A stretch of 64,000 nt of DNA from NCBI RefSeq assembly GCF_000001735.4, contig NC_003074.8, positions 19,537,261 to 19,601,260 of the forward strand, written 5' to 3'. This DNA comes from Arabidopsis thaliana. Its lineage: Eukaryota > Streptophyta > Magnoliopsida > Brassicales > Brassicaceae. Each line of letters starts with the position of its first letter. Within the stretch, counting starts at the first letter, position 1. Positions 33,829 through 46,900 of this stretch are shown one piece after another. The position numbers and the translations under genes were made by a program. The notes under the pieces were generated by a model. That model was not told the DNA's origin. It saw only the letters and a list, made by a program, of their open reading frames with translations, and made no database searches.

Positions 33829-36380
33829 TTAGATCTCACCTCTATAACGATTTGAATGACAATGCGATGATGTTCTAGGGCTTTCGAACGATACTTCATC
33901 GGCAATAGATGACATCTCGTCGTTGTTTCTATGCCACGACCAATGTGCTCGTTTATGGTCTATAATCCTTAATCTCCCATGTCCAAAACTCGATTCACGG
34001 AATTCCGACAAAGGTGACTGAGGCTTTTTGAACCTGTAGTATTGGTTTGCTTATACAATTCGGTTAAAGAACCAAAACAATTTTACAAACAAATAAAACA
34101 ATTTAATTGGGTGAACATATTAATTATACTAGTAATGGCCTAATCGGAGGTGGCATACGTACCGTAAAGCAAGGCCTTCTCGGTTGCCACCGTCACCAAT
34201 GGTTATGTACATTGGTCCACATGGATCGGCTTTCTTGTTGTATATCGGCTTCTGCATTGTCCATAATTTTCATATAATAGTAAAAGATGTGTAATGTACA
34301 GTATTCACTTCATTCTAACCACTAAATTAAAGAAAAGTTAATGAAGATGGGAGGCACTTACGAAACGTTCGTAGGTATGAACGTGGCCGGCAAAAACGAC
34401 GTCTACTTGAGCACGATAGAGCAAACTCTCCAGGGCACTTCTCATTTTCTCTCCTTCACCATAATGCGCCTTGTTTGTACTGTACCATGGCGTGTGCATC
34501 ACCACCACCAACCATGGCGTCTTTTTACGGTCAACCTCCCTCACACACAAAAAATTTATACTTTTCAAGAACTAATTAAGAGGAACAGTTGAATTGTTTT
34601 TACTTTTAAAACATGAAGTCTCGTGTAAAAATCCAGAATAGTCTTCGTGTGGTTTCTGCTATGTAAATTTTGCAATGACTAACTTAGAAATGTTGCAAAC
34701 AAATAGTGCAAATTTTAATTTATATATCCCAACTAGTTACCTTTCTTAAATCAGCTTGGAGCCAATGATACTGATCGGAGTGGGACTCATAGGGGGTGTA
34801 AGAACCAAGCATAACGGTGTGGACGCCTGCTACATCAAAAGAATAGTAAAGATTGGAGTGAGAGAGACTCTCAGCGTGAGGCATGAGCCATCGCGCATTG
34901 TATGACTTGAAGCTTATGTGGTCATTGGTTGGGAAAGACTCGATCTCGTGGTTCCCCTCCGTGACCATCCACGGGCGGGTGCTAGCTAAAGTCTCTAAGA
35001 GGCGGCCAAAGGAGTCCCAAAGTGGCTGGTGGGTGTCTGCGTAGGAGAGGTCACCGGGAAGGAGGAAGACATCGAAGTCCCGTTTCCGTATCTGATCTAA
35101 TGTTCTTACGGTCCAATCGGTTTGGCCTAGGTCACCTTCAATATCACATCAAAACCGGTTTTTAGTATGTCCACAATAAGCCATTGATTATAGTGTTCAC
35201 TTTAGGAATCAATATGTAATTGATTATGATCGTTTGAAAGAATATTTACAACTCTAACCCACAAAATATTATTTGAGTTAGGACCAATTCATGCATGGAT
35301 AATAACCGACGATAATTGTAAAAAAAAAAAAAAAAAAAAAGATGAGACGTGTAAAACTATTAAAGTTTGAGATTCTGGCGTATATACTTCAAACAATCAA
35401 ACTCCAACGGGAAAGTTGTGGACATGGTATAAAAAGTGGAATACATGTAACTTCATGCACGGTTTGCATGCTATTGTATAAATATATTTAGTCCAATTTT
35501 AAGTATTCTATTAAGCCTGAAGTTAATTGAAAACCTAAAAAGAAATAGATGGACAAGATTAACCCACCAGTGACATAACTAGACAAAGTATGAACAAATC
35601 ACAAATCGAAAATAAGAAAAATACTAATCTTTCTATATAAAATATTGGGATCAATCTCACTTTAATCTGCAATATCTCTATGCACACATTTGTTTTGCAA
35701 AACATGACTAAGATGTAAAGTTATATATATATCATCCCTCTCTAAGTCACGTACTTAAAACTCATATGCAATTAGACCTTCCATTCCAAAGGAATGACAA
35801 AACACTAGTGAGTTAAAGAAGGGACTTTACCAGCGACGGCGAATTCGATTGGAAATTTGGATGGGGGAGTTTTGAAAGAAAATTCGTCACCGTGACCACC
35901 ACAACGGTAATAGTATTTGGTGTTGGGTTTAAGAGGACCAATCTTGACATGATGGATCTTTCCAGAGTTGTAGAAGAAGTATGTGTAAGAAGTGGATTCT
36001 CCGGCCGTTTTTTTGTCATACTTTTTTGGATGTTTACCGTACTCCACCATCGATGCCACATTCAAGTCGTCTGTTGTGTATGTTACTCTCATGTGGTCTT
36101 TACCCGCCAATGATATGTGCACCTATATGTGTATACAATTAATATATAGACGATCAACATTAACAAATTGAAACTATCTCGAGAGCAGAGGGCAATGAGA
36201 AAGAGAAGTAAATTAATGAACCTGTTGAGGATAGAACTTTGGACGCCCGTGAGAGACAATGAAGAGAGGACGAGGCGGCGGGCGGGTGAAGTTTGAATCA
36301 TAGTTAGCTTGACATACAAACGGAGAGAGGAAAAAGAGAGAAAAGCTAATTAAGAAACCAAATATTTTCATCTTCTTCAT
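33829..36380 (-). CDS. PAP21: Purple acid phosphatase 21 (437 aa, 6 exons)
   Basis: Secreted metallophosphatase. Minus-strand exons are 36222-36380, 35831-36122, 34741-35135, 34362-34535, 34163-34251 and 33829-34033, totalling 1314 bp. The signal peptide is MKKMKIFGFLISFSLFFLSP; the first of two close in-frame Met codons was chosen because it gives the recognised length. Metal blocks GDLG, GDLSY, GNHE, VVMH and GHVH are all intact. The C-terminal block FRESSFGHGRL...HWSWHRNND matches PAP22. The internal exon lengths 292, 395, 174 and 89 are identical to those of PAP22, its tandem neighbour on the same strand. The second intron (35136-35830) is 695 bp and carries a 20-base A-run. Confidence 0.96.
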
Positions 36381-36472
36381 TTTCAAAGAGTTGATGTCGG
36401 TGAAAGATGAAGGAGAAGAAGATGGGATGGATTGATCAAATATTGAAAAGATCCGTGGATGCTTCAGGTTTG

Positions 36473-36479
36473 TTTATAC
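36473..36479 (-). promoter_or_regulatory. TATA-like box of PAP21
   Basis: Minus-strand TATAAAC lies about 95 bp upstream of the PAP21 start codon. Confidence 0.45.
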
Positions 36480-36975
36480 AACTCGTCAAGTCACAGTGTT
36501 TGTTTGTTAATTTGTTTATAAAAAGCTTAATTAGCTTGTAGCTTTATTCATCTTCCTTTTGCCTATAAGAAAACAAAATAAATAAGAAATGTGAAGGGTT
36601 TTGTAATTTTCATAAGCTAATAGTTTTATTTTTTATCCAAAAATTTTGATTGAATATATACACTCCCTCCCGCATCCTTTTCCAAATAATTCAAAGAAAA
36701 GGAATATTTAACGAGTAGGAAAATTCTTATTGATCGAATATGTAAGCGTAGATCAGACAGACATTTATCTGGTATGATATGATATACTAAACCTTGTTGG
36801 ATCCTAAAACAAAAGCACGCAGTACTTAAATAGAAACTCCAAATACATCCTTAAACACAAAAAGAAATGCCTAAAATAGTAAAATTTGTAACAAAATGAA
36901 TATTCGTAGTTCCTTACTATTCTACGAGCGCTCCGATGAGCAAAAGAAGTACAAGACATTTTCGGGTATGATGAT
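36480..36975. other. Spacer between PAP21 and PAP22
   Basis: Holds the PAP21 promoter and the PAP22 3' UTR. No other feature seen. Confidence 0.5.
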
Positions 36976-39678
36976 CTAGAGCTCATCATTGGAGCGACTT
37001 GAAGGCCAACATGATGATGATGTGCTAAGACTATCAAGCCAGACCTCATCAGCAAGAAGTGAGTTCGAGTCATTGTTTCTATGCCATGACCAATGTGCTC
37101 GTTTCCCGTCCATAACCTTCAATCTCCCATGTCCAAAACTCGATTCGCGAAATTCCGATAAAGGTGAAGGAGGCTTCTTGAATCTATAATTCAAGTTATG
37201 AAAAGAGAAAACATATTTCAGTAAGTCTATTGAATTCATTTAAATGATCAAATTTATTAGAAGAAAAAAAACATTTGGATTGGTGGGAAGAATATGAAAT
37301 TAAATTTGGATTTATAATGAGAGCTAGGTGACTTACGATAAAGCAAGGCCCTCTCGGTTACCGCCGTCACCGATGGTAATGTGTATAGGCCCACAGGGGT
37401 CGGCCTTGTTGTTATATACACGTTTCTGCATCAATCACAATTCGACATCTATTAATCCACATGGTACAATAATGATTCAATGAAGTCAATAGTAAAAAAA
37501 GAGAGATTGATTAGCGATGATTGAGGACTTACGAAACGTTCGTAGGCATGAACATGGCCAGAAAAGACGACGTCGACTCGAGCATTAAAGAGCAGAGACT
37601 CCATAGCTTCCCTCATGCTCTCTCCTTCACCTTCATGTGCCTCGTTTGTGTTGTACCACGGGGCGTGCAGCAACACCACCACCCACGGCGTCGTTTTACG
37701 GTCAACCTTTTTTCAATTAATTAAAAAAAAAAAACAAGTTTCAAGAATTGATAGAAATTTTGAACTATTACGTAACATGTTATAAATATGGGTTATTGCG
37801 TTAAAAAATCTTTCGGCCTTTTTCATGTAATATTTATTTTACCGATAATGCTTGAACATATATATTTTTGAAAGCAACTTCTTCATAATGTATCAGGTAT
37901 GTCATATTTTGATATTTTATACAGCACCAAAAAAATATTTTACGTATTATATATACCAATATGTTTCTATTTAATATGATACATATTAAGATTAATAGAT
38001 TTGATTAAATGTTTGAAGTAGTTTTTTTTGTGTGTGTGTGTGTAAGGTATACTATGATCAAGTGTTAAGCATTTTTCCAACTTTAGTTGCATTATCTACA
38101 AACTAACCTTTGCTAGATCGGCCTGGAGCCATTGATACTGATCGGATTCACAGTCAAAGTCGGTGTAAGAACCAAGCATAACAGTGTGGACACCGGCTAC
38201 GTCAAAAGAGTAGTACAGGTTGGAGGTAGAGAAGCTCTCGGTGTGAGGCATGAGCCACCGAGCATTGTATGACTTGAAGGTTGTGTGTTCAATGATTGGG
38301 AAGAATTCGATTTCGTGGTTTCCTTCAGTAACCATCCAAGGACGCTTGCTCGCTAGTGGCTCCACTAGGCGACCAAAGGAGTCCCAGAGTGGCTGGTGAG
38401 TGTCGGCGTAGGATAGGTCTCCAGGAAGTAGAAACACGTCGTAGTCTTGGCTATTTATATGAGATAACGTTGCTGCTGTCCATTCGGTTTGGCCTAGGTC
38501 GCCTTCAATATCACATCAAAAATCGGTCTTTCATTAGTTTGGCATGAAAATTTGGTCCTTAACCGGTTCAAACCAGAACCCAACAAATAGTATAGTGGTG
38601 TGAAAATAAATCCAATCCAACCAAACTGTCATGGATTTAGTGTTTTAGGAGTATCTCAACCAATTCACTATCTATAGAACCTAATTAACATATATTGGCA
38701 TATTGCATTAAGGTAACTGTTTTTTTGGTCAACCTAAAGTCTCCAATTCAAATATACCAAAAAAAAAACGAAGGTGATAAACTTAAGAAAAGAGTGTTTG
38801 AGGAAGTTTACCTACGATTGCGAACTCGACAGGAAAAGTTGATGGAGGGGTCTTGAAAGAAAATTCAGGGCCGTTGCCGCCACAACGGTAGTAGTAAGTG
38901 GTGTTGGCTTGGAGAGGTCCGATCTTGACATGGTGGATTTTGCCGGATTTGTAGAAGAAGTATTTGTAAGAAGTGCATTCTCCGGTGGCTTTTCCGTCGT
39001 ACTTTCCTGGTTGTTTACCGTATTCCACTACCGACTCCACCTTGTTGTCTTCCGTTATGAATGTTACTCTCATGTGGTCCTTACCCGCTAACGATATGTG
39101 CACCTTTAATTTATCAAATTTGTAGATTAATTAGAAATAATCACTAATTGTTTTGACTGAATAGAAAACTTAAAGATTAGTACGGTCTTTTCTGGCACAA
39201 AGATGATATACAAGGAAATAAAATTCACAACAAGTAGTGATATATAATGTAGATTTGTGAAAAGAAAAAAAACAAGCCATGATAGAGTCAAGAAAAAAAT
39301 GGATTTTATGTCATTATTATAAGTAGCAAAATATATAACATGATTACGTGATAGATTTAAGAATTCACAACCAAGGATGCAAATACATTGTCCTTAATTA
39401 AGGACCATACATTTCACATTCCGTAACAAACAGAAGATGATAATACTAGGAATTAAAAACACAAGGGAACAATTTTGACTTAAATGAAAAATTATAAGAA
39501 GCTGTTGAGAAAGAGAGATAAATAAAAGAACCTGTTGCGGATCGGATTTGGAGCGGTCATTATGGACGAATACGATGGGACGAGGCGGCTGGCGGCTAAG
39601 TTCCGGCACATCGGCTTGAGATATGAACGGACAAAGAAACAAGAGAGTAAAACTAAGAAAGAGACCAAAAAGTTTCAT
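36976..39678 (-). CDS. PAP22: Purple acid phosphatase 22 (434 aa, 6 exons)
   Basis: Secreted metallophosphatase. Minus-strand exons are 39532-39678, 38812-39103, 38108-38502, 37533-37706, 37337-37425 and 36976-37183, totalling 1305 bp. Signal peptide MKLFGLFLSFTLLFLCPFIS. All metal blocks are present: GDLG, GDLSYADTHQP, TEGNHE, VLLH and GHVHAYERF. It shares four identical internal exon lengths and most of its sequence with PAP21, so the two arose by tandem duplication. The end differs from PAP21 (LSTSSSCWPSSRSNDEL). The intron after the third exon (37707-38107) contains a short GT repeat. Confidence 0.96.
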
Positions 39679-39762
39679 CTTCTTGTTTAAAGAGTAAAAG
39701 TTTGGTGAAGAATATTGGATTGTTATTGAAGTGATCGGTAGATGTTTTCAGATGTGTTTACA

Positions 39763-39769
39763 CTTTATA
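39763..39769 (-). promoter_or_regulatory. TATA box of PAP22
   Basis: Minus-strand TATAAAG lies about 85 bp upstream of the PAP22 start codon, at nearly the same distance as in PAP21. Confidence 0.5.
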
Positions 39770-40585
39770 CATCTCGTTAGCCATCGCGTCAAGTAACTTC
39801 ATTTCCTTCTTTATTTATAATTCAAAAACATGTCATATATACATTTTTGTAAGCTTTGCTTGCAGCTTTCTTTATCTTTCTATTATTAAAGGAATAACCA
39901 GCTATAAGGTCAATGCTTGAATTGTTCAATATAAGGTTTTCGTAACCTTAAAGAATTGGACCCTAGAAATTAGAAAAAAAATTTGAGACGTATTACATGA
40001 AGATATTAGTATATAGTGTCGTCCGTGTATTAGTATATATATCTGTATGAAAGTTGTATTCACGGTGTCAAACTATTCTGTAACACTATACTCTAATTAG
40101 CAGATGATTTTTTGCCTGTTTGAAGAAAGTCATTACGTTGTTGCATTGAATAGAAAATGTACTAGTTACGATATAAGAAATCAAAGTTAAATAGACTGAA
40201 AGACTTCTCAAGAAACAGAAAGTTGAACTGAATAAGTAACTTTGAATACAAGATAAGAAAAATGAAACAACGTATAGTAGTTATATAACATCGTTTAAGG
40301 GTGTTTTAGTTATGGACTTAATAATATATCAATGAATTAGGAAATTTAAGAAATCGTTGAATAATACAGAATAGAAATAGGACGAAAGGGGTCAATTTTT
40401 TAAGTTCCGACGTCGGCCAATGAGTCATTGAGCAAGGATCATGACCACATACGAGTGCTATGGTACCATTCAATAAATCCTTGTCCTATAAGACTTTACT
40501 ATAATGTTTTTTTTTTTCGGTTGTTTGGTCGACTTAATTTAAACCTTGATGTGATGGAAATCCACGAAATGCCACATTGCCATCC
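39770..40585. other. Intergenic, PAP22 promoter side
   Basis: AT-rich with no recognised gene up to the target duplication of the LTR fossil. Confidence 0.5.
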
Positions 40586-40590
40586 CATAT

Positions 40591-41166
40591 TGTTAATGCA
40601 CGAATTAAACAAGTACGGGTGAGTCTCAAGGGAAGGTGAAGAATCAATCTCTAATTCACGAGCTGAACTCGAAGCTGGACAATCGACGGGCTGAAGGGCT
40701 TATGGCGAACTGAGAACGTAGTCGGTTGAGGGCGCTACGAGGCGATGCCGTTTCGAGCTGGTGGTTCTGGCGAGCTGGCTCTTCTTGCTAAGTTGGCTTG
40801 TCTTGACGGGATGTCTTCTCTCTACGAGCTGACTTGTATCGATGAGCGGACTTGTCCTGACGAGCTGAATTGTCTTGACGAGCTGACTTGTCTTGACGAG
40901 CTGACTTGTCTTGTCCTTTCTCCAGGTCTCCCAAAAAAAATGTCCTTTCCCGAGACTTTCTATTCCTTATTTATACCCGTCCGTGTAGTAGGGTACGCAA
41001 GGTGAATTCCCGAGAGTGCCCTTTTCTGCGCAGCCGAACTCACATCTCGACCAGGCCGGGTTTCGGCCCGGCGGGCCGGCTCGAGTTCTAAAGTGATGGT
41101 CGGGGCTGGGTCGATATTCCTTGAAATGGGCCGGTTGATCACTGAGGCCCAATTGATGTATCAACA
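40591..41166. mobile_element. Solo LTR of an LTR retrotransposon (fossil)
   Basis: A 576 bp GC-rich block with matching inverted ends: it starts TGTTAATGCACGAATT and ends AATTGATGTATCAACA, whose reverse complement agrees at most positions. It begins TG and ends CA. The pentamer CATAT flanks both sides (40586-40590 and 41167-41171), a perfect target-site duplication. No internal retroviral-type coding sequence is present, so this is a solo LTR left by recombination between two LTRs. A TATA-like TTATTTATA lies near 40967-40976 and an 18 bp minisatellite lies inside. The superfamily cannot be fixed by eye; Ty3/Gypsy is a guess. The perfect target duplication argues for modest age. Confidence 0.85.
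40824..40913. repeat. 18 bp minisatellite, 5 copies, inside the solo LTR
   Basis: Unit ACGAGCTGACTTGTCTTG occurs five times in a row, the last two exact and the others with one to a few changes. Weaker copies may extend leftwards. Because 18 is divisible by three, it keeps one frame open by chance; I do not call a gene there. Confidence 0.9.
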
Positions 41167-41171
41167 CATAT

Positions 41172-43983
41172 CTAAGATTATTCAACTTCATGTGAATGAG
41201 CAAGCACCTTTTTTCTGTTTTATTAGACTTAGACATTTTTAATTGTCTCCAAAAATTGTATACTTAACAAAAAATTGAAGCTCGAATTTCATCAAATCAT
41301 GTTTATTTATTGGATTATTTTAGTATGTAGGAGTTGTCTTATCCTGGTTACTCTAATTAACATATTAATGGTAGTGGCTGGTGATCGAGAAACAATATAA
41401 ACTAATTCAAGTGCACATTATTTTCACGATATTACGCTAGTTATATCTGGGACTGCAAAAAAACAATTAGATATTTTCATGTGTTTCGTAATTAACGGAG
41501 AGATTATTTAACCACAAAAATGATGGCCATGTGTCAAACAATGAACAAGTGATAAAGACGAGAAAGAGTAAAACAAGTAATCTGATGGAACGTGCGAAGA
41601 TGTAGAACATGAACCATGTCATCTGGCCACGTTGCTTAGTTAATCTGGTCCTAACGAATATGCTTTATGGATCTTTCCTAATTCTGAATAGAAAATACAA
41701 ATAAATGATTTATGAGTTACGTATTTTAGATAAGCCGTGTACGGACGACGGACTTTTTCTTATGGATATTGAAATCGAAATAGCATATGCTTTTGACACA
41801 ATAATAAGAAGGATAGCGAATTATGGTGTAACATTTTGGCAAAATATAAAATAGCGCCAATTATCCACCAAGTCCACTATTTTCGTCCTTTTCAACATAT
41901 ACACTATTTTAAAAATTTATATTCTAATTTGCATTTTATATTTTTAAATCAGAGTCTATTAACATATAGTTATATTTGGCATGAGATATTGATTTAAAAG
42001 ATTGAACTTGTGCAACTCACCAGTTCAAGAAATAATTAAAAAAAAGGAGATACATGATTCATCCCTGTTTAAGTTTTAATTGACTTAGACGTCTGTTTAT
42101 CAATTCGGCAATATGGCTTGAGATAAACTAAAATGTTAGTGTTTTCAACCAAAAAAAAGAAAAAACACAAAAACTTTAGGTCAACCATTTTAATCTCTTA
42201 AACGCAATAAATCTAATCGCCTGATAGGTGAGGAGAAAATGCTCAAGTGTAATGTTCATATCATCTGGGTTGGTCTATCTGAGAATTCATGGGCCAATTA
42301 AATTCACCAGCCCAATACATAGATAACCAAAAGCCGAAAAAGGAAATGTTGTTAGCGCCCAAAAGCCCAAATGATTACTTTTTAGAACTTTAGACGAATT
42401 AAATCTTTAATTGACATTTAATAATAAATTACAATAACTAAATACTAATTATATTAGTTCAATTAAATTTTAGTTAATGGACACAAAATAAAAAATGTAA
42501 CCGGAACTCTTTGGTCGAAAACGGACTCTTCAAGTGCTTTGGAATAGACGGACGCAAAATGAATATCATCAAGTGCAGTTTAATTTGTAAACAAATTCTC
42601 TCTACGCAAACAAAAAAATCACTGGTGAATGTCATTTAATTATCTATTCATTTATTTCCCGTAAAAGAAAGTGCGTAAAGGTTTTCTTGTTGAAAACATG
42701 TGTGTGATGAATGATTAATAAACCAGAAAATGTTATGTCTGGTCTGTTCTTATCCTTGACGATACAGACATACGTGGATTTCACTAGACATATATAGTCA
42801 CACAGACGACTAAAATTAATTGATCCTTATTTTTGCATTATTTTCGACCTTTTTTTTCTTTGTTAAATACATTCGATCTATTGAAAAGATAGTTACCATT
42901 TTTCTAATGAACTTATCCGATTTGCTTCGAAATAACCTTACTTAATTTCAATCAAACTCGAATAAGGTGATTTACTTTATAAGTTATAACCATACAAATT
43001 TTATTAGACTGATACAGTTCTTAATGACTTGATTGTCGGCATATTTCAACCAATAATTTAACACATTTTTGCGGCTTTTTCTTTATTTTCACCAAAAAAG
43101 TCTATATTCGGGGGAGGTTTCGGTAACTATAAAATCTGAATTACCAAAACAAAAGAATGTACATACTGTATATGAATCTGAGACTTTTAGAATGGGGCAT
43201 ATAGCTTTCCATCATCTGTCTTGCAATTAAACTTGTAAACTTTCAATATGTTTTACCTACTTAGATTACATCACGGACCACACAACTTGCACTGATCAGT
43301 AAGTATCTCATTTTTTTCAAAGTTTTATTTTACTCAATTAACTGTTCATATCTATATGGTTTTCTTAAGGTGTTGTATATATATATATTGTTTAAGGTGT
43401 CGTATTTTCCTTTAATTCTGGTATATTGATTGACAACAATGTAACGTCGCCGAACCATATTCGTAAATGACATTTCCGTTGTAAGGCATAAACCATAAAG
43501 ATATCTAATAGTGGAGTTCATCACTATTACATAAAATTTTGAGCCAAAAAACAAAAGGTTACATTTTATATATTACAAAATATAGTAAAATGATTATAGA
43601 GGTGAAAAAACAAAATAGATATACAAATTTTTTAAAAAGAAAGGTTACTAAAAATAATATACAATATAACAAAACAAAACAAAAATCAAAAGAAATAGAT
43701 ATATGAAAAATCATAAAATTGGTAGGGCACAAAGTTTTAATATCATCCGCTCAAAAAACCAGAGAGATAGGGTCCCATTATAATTTTCCTCATTTTCATA
43801 TGCATTCAATAATCTATCTATATGTACAGTGACATAAGTGTCAGCCTTTACATCTATGTACATATAGCTTCTAGATTCTCATTCATTCCAATCACAGAGC
43901 TGATAATTTCAGCAGAATATTTACTATTTTTTATAAAGAAACAAAAAAACATAGAAAGGTTTGGTTTTTCAAAGAACGTGAAA
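41172..43983. other. Intergenic between the LTR fossil and BGAL2
   Basis: About 2.8 kb without a recognised gene. Four scattered GCCCA/GGGCC boxes occur at 42290-42370 but no gene adjoins them. The right end is the BGAL2 promoter and leader, with a weak TATA-like CTATATG near 43818. Confidence 0.5.
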
Positions 43984-46900
43984 ATGAGTATGCATTTTAG
44001 GAATAAAGCATGGATTATTCTGGCAATTCTGTGTTTTTCATCTTTGATTCACTCAACAGAAGCAGTGGTCACTTATGATCACAAAGCTTTAATCATCAAT
44101 GGACAGAGAAGGATCCTTATCTCCGGTTCTATACACTATCCAAGAAGCACTCCTGAGGTAATCTCTAATTATTCATTAATCTTTTTCTTAGTTACATGCA
44201 AACTTTTTTGGTTATGAACAAATTTTCTTCCGGATTTTTTGAAATGATTGCTTTGATTTTCTGCACATAGGTTTTTGGTTTCTCTGTAATCTGCTAATAG
44301 TATAGGCTACATCATCAAGAGTAATACATTTGTTTGAATATAATAAGTTGAAAGCAAAAACTTGTGGATGTTCTGTTCTATGCAGATGTGGCCTGATCTT
44401 ATAAAGAAGGCCAAAGAAGGAGGTTTGGATGTTATACAAACATATGTTTTCTGGAATGGACATGAACCTTCTCCTGGAAATGTAATTTAAGAAATTTAAC
44501 AATTTTCTTACTTGACTCATAAGTCATTTAAATCCTTTCATTCTTAATGCTCTATATTTTTTGTTTGCTCCAGTACTATTTTCAGGATAGATATGATCTG
44601 GTTAAATTCACCAAACTGGTGCACCAAGCTGGACTATATCTTGATCTAAGAATTGGTCCATATGTTTGTGCCGAGTGGAATTTTGGGTAAAAAATACAAA
44701 AAACAAAAACTGTGTATTATATAACTCTTACGAATATATAAATTTATATTTAGTTTATGATATCTCAGGGGATTTCCGGTTTGGCTCAAATATGTTCCTG
44801 GTATGGTTTTCAGAACAGATAACGAACCTTTCAAGGTACACAATGCTAGAAACTACCAACTTAAGTTTTTCGTTCTTTGTTTAATTTTTTTTTAAGAATT
44901 ACAAAGTGTAACTTGATGTGATGATTGAAAAGATTGCAATGCAAAAATTCACAAAGAAGATTGTGGATATGATGAAAGAAGAAAAGCTGTTTGAGACTCA
45001 AGGAGGACCCATCATTCTCTCACAGGTTTGTGTCTTATTTGCCTAGTTGTTTAAAATTGATACAAAAATTACAATAATGTGAATGTATAAAAATGGACAG
45101 ATAGAGAATGAGTATGGACCAATGCAATGGGAGATGGGAGCAGCAGGAAAGGCTTACTCAAAATGGACAGCTGAAATGGCATTGGGACTGTCCACAGGTG
45201 TCCCATGGATTATGTGCAAGCAAGAGGATGCTCCTTACCCTATTGTATATTTCTCTTTTCCTTTTTCTCTAGCCCTTGATTAGGATGTCTATTTGGTTTT
45301 GGTTAATCTTGGTTTAGATAGCATCCTAGCTAATTAATTTATTGCCAAAAATTTGAGTATGGTTGGTAGAGTTTCTATTTTCGTTTAAATTCTGCTTTTT
45401 TATCAACCTATTTATATTGATATGAAAGGTTTTTTAAAATATTAATTTTGCTTATCAGTTTAGTTTTTTAGTTGTTGCGAAAGGTTACATTTATGTTGGG
45501 GGTTAGATTTATATGCTTATCCGGATAGAATCAATACATTGTTATCAGATCAAATTTTGCTTTTGTCGGCAATTAGATATTCTTTAAGCGAAAGAAGATA
45601 TTTGTTTGTTATTATTTTGTCATTTATGTATTTTATAATTTGAAAATCATTACTTCTTTCCTTGGTGGGTTAACTTTTGAAACTTTTTGGCCTTTACTTG
45701 AAGTCAAAATTCTCTTTTTCTTGTTAGCTATTGTTATCGGTATGTAGTTACAATGAAATATCGTTTTCCGATTTACTTGCTTGCAAAGGCCAAAAATCAA
45801 AAAGAATTCATGGAGACAATTTTTCTTCACCTTTTTTTACCTTTAAATGTCTTACAAAATTAATTTACCGTGGAAGTAAAAAATATAACAGATAGACACA
45901 TGCAATGGATTTTATTGTGAGGGTTTCAAACCAAACTCAGACAATAAGCCGAAGTTGTGGACAGAGAACTGGACTGGTTGGTAAGTCACAAAGCTATTCA
46001 TTTATACAGAATCATCTTTTTGTTTTCTTTATATATTTGTGTGTGATGGTTTAATAGTAATGTGTGTGTGATAATATAATTCTCAGGTTCACGGAATTTG
46101 GAGGTGCGATACCAAATAGACCAGTCGAAGACATTGCGTTCTCCGTGGCTCGTTTCATACAGAACGGTGGTTCTTTTATGAATTATTATATGGTAAATTT
46201 AAGAAATTTATTAAATATAAAAATAGATTAATTTACGATTTAAGAGTTAATTAAATAAGAGAATGCTGTCACAGTATTATGGAGGGACCAACTTTGATAG
46301 AACAGCCGGTGTTTTCATCGCCACTAGCTATGACTACGATGCTCCTATTGACGAATATGGTAATTAATTCCGCTCACATGTCTATTCGATTTAATTGACT
46401 ATTCTCTAACGTTTTTGTTTTCTATTTATGTGTGAAAAGGATTACTAAGAGAACCCAAGTATAGTCACTTGAAAGAGTTACATAAAGTCATCAAGCTATG
46501 TGAACCTGCATTGGTCTCTGTTGATCCCACCATCACATCGCTCGGCGATAAACAAGAAGTAAATATGCAAACTAATGAAATGTTACATTGAAGATAAGAA
46601 CCATAAAAGATTTATACATTTTTTGTTTTTGTTATGTTTTCAGATTCATGTGTTCAAGTCCAAGACTTCTTGCGCTGCATTTCTCTCGAACTACGACACG
46701 AGTTCTGCAGCAAGAGTTATGTTTAGGGGATTTCCGTATGATTTGCCTCCTTGGTCTGTTAGTATTTTACCAGACTGCAAAACCGAATATTACAACACTG
46801 CAAAGGTAAATAAACTAATAGCTTATATCCAAAACGTTACTTTGTACATGATCATTTTTTATCATGTGCAACTTGTGCATTCATATATGGCTTTGGTTCA

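Noticed and set aside
40745-41005. Open frame with repeated ELTCLD units
   Set aside because: It lies wholly inside the solo LTR and is kept open by the 18 bp minisatellite; it has no domain or gene structure.
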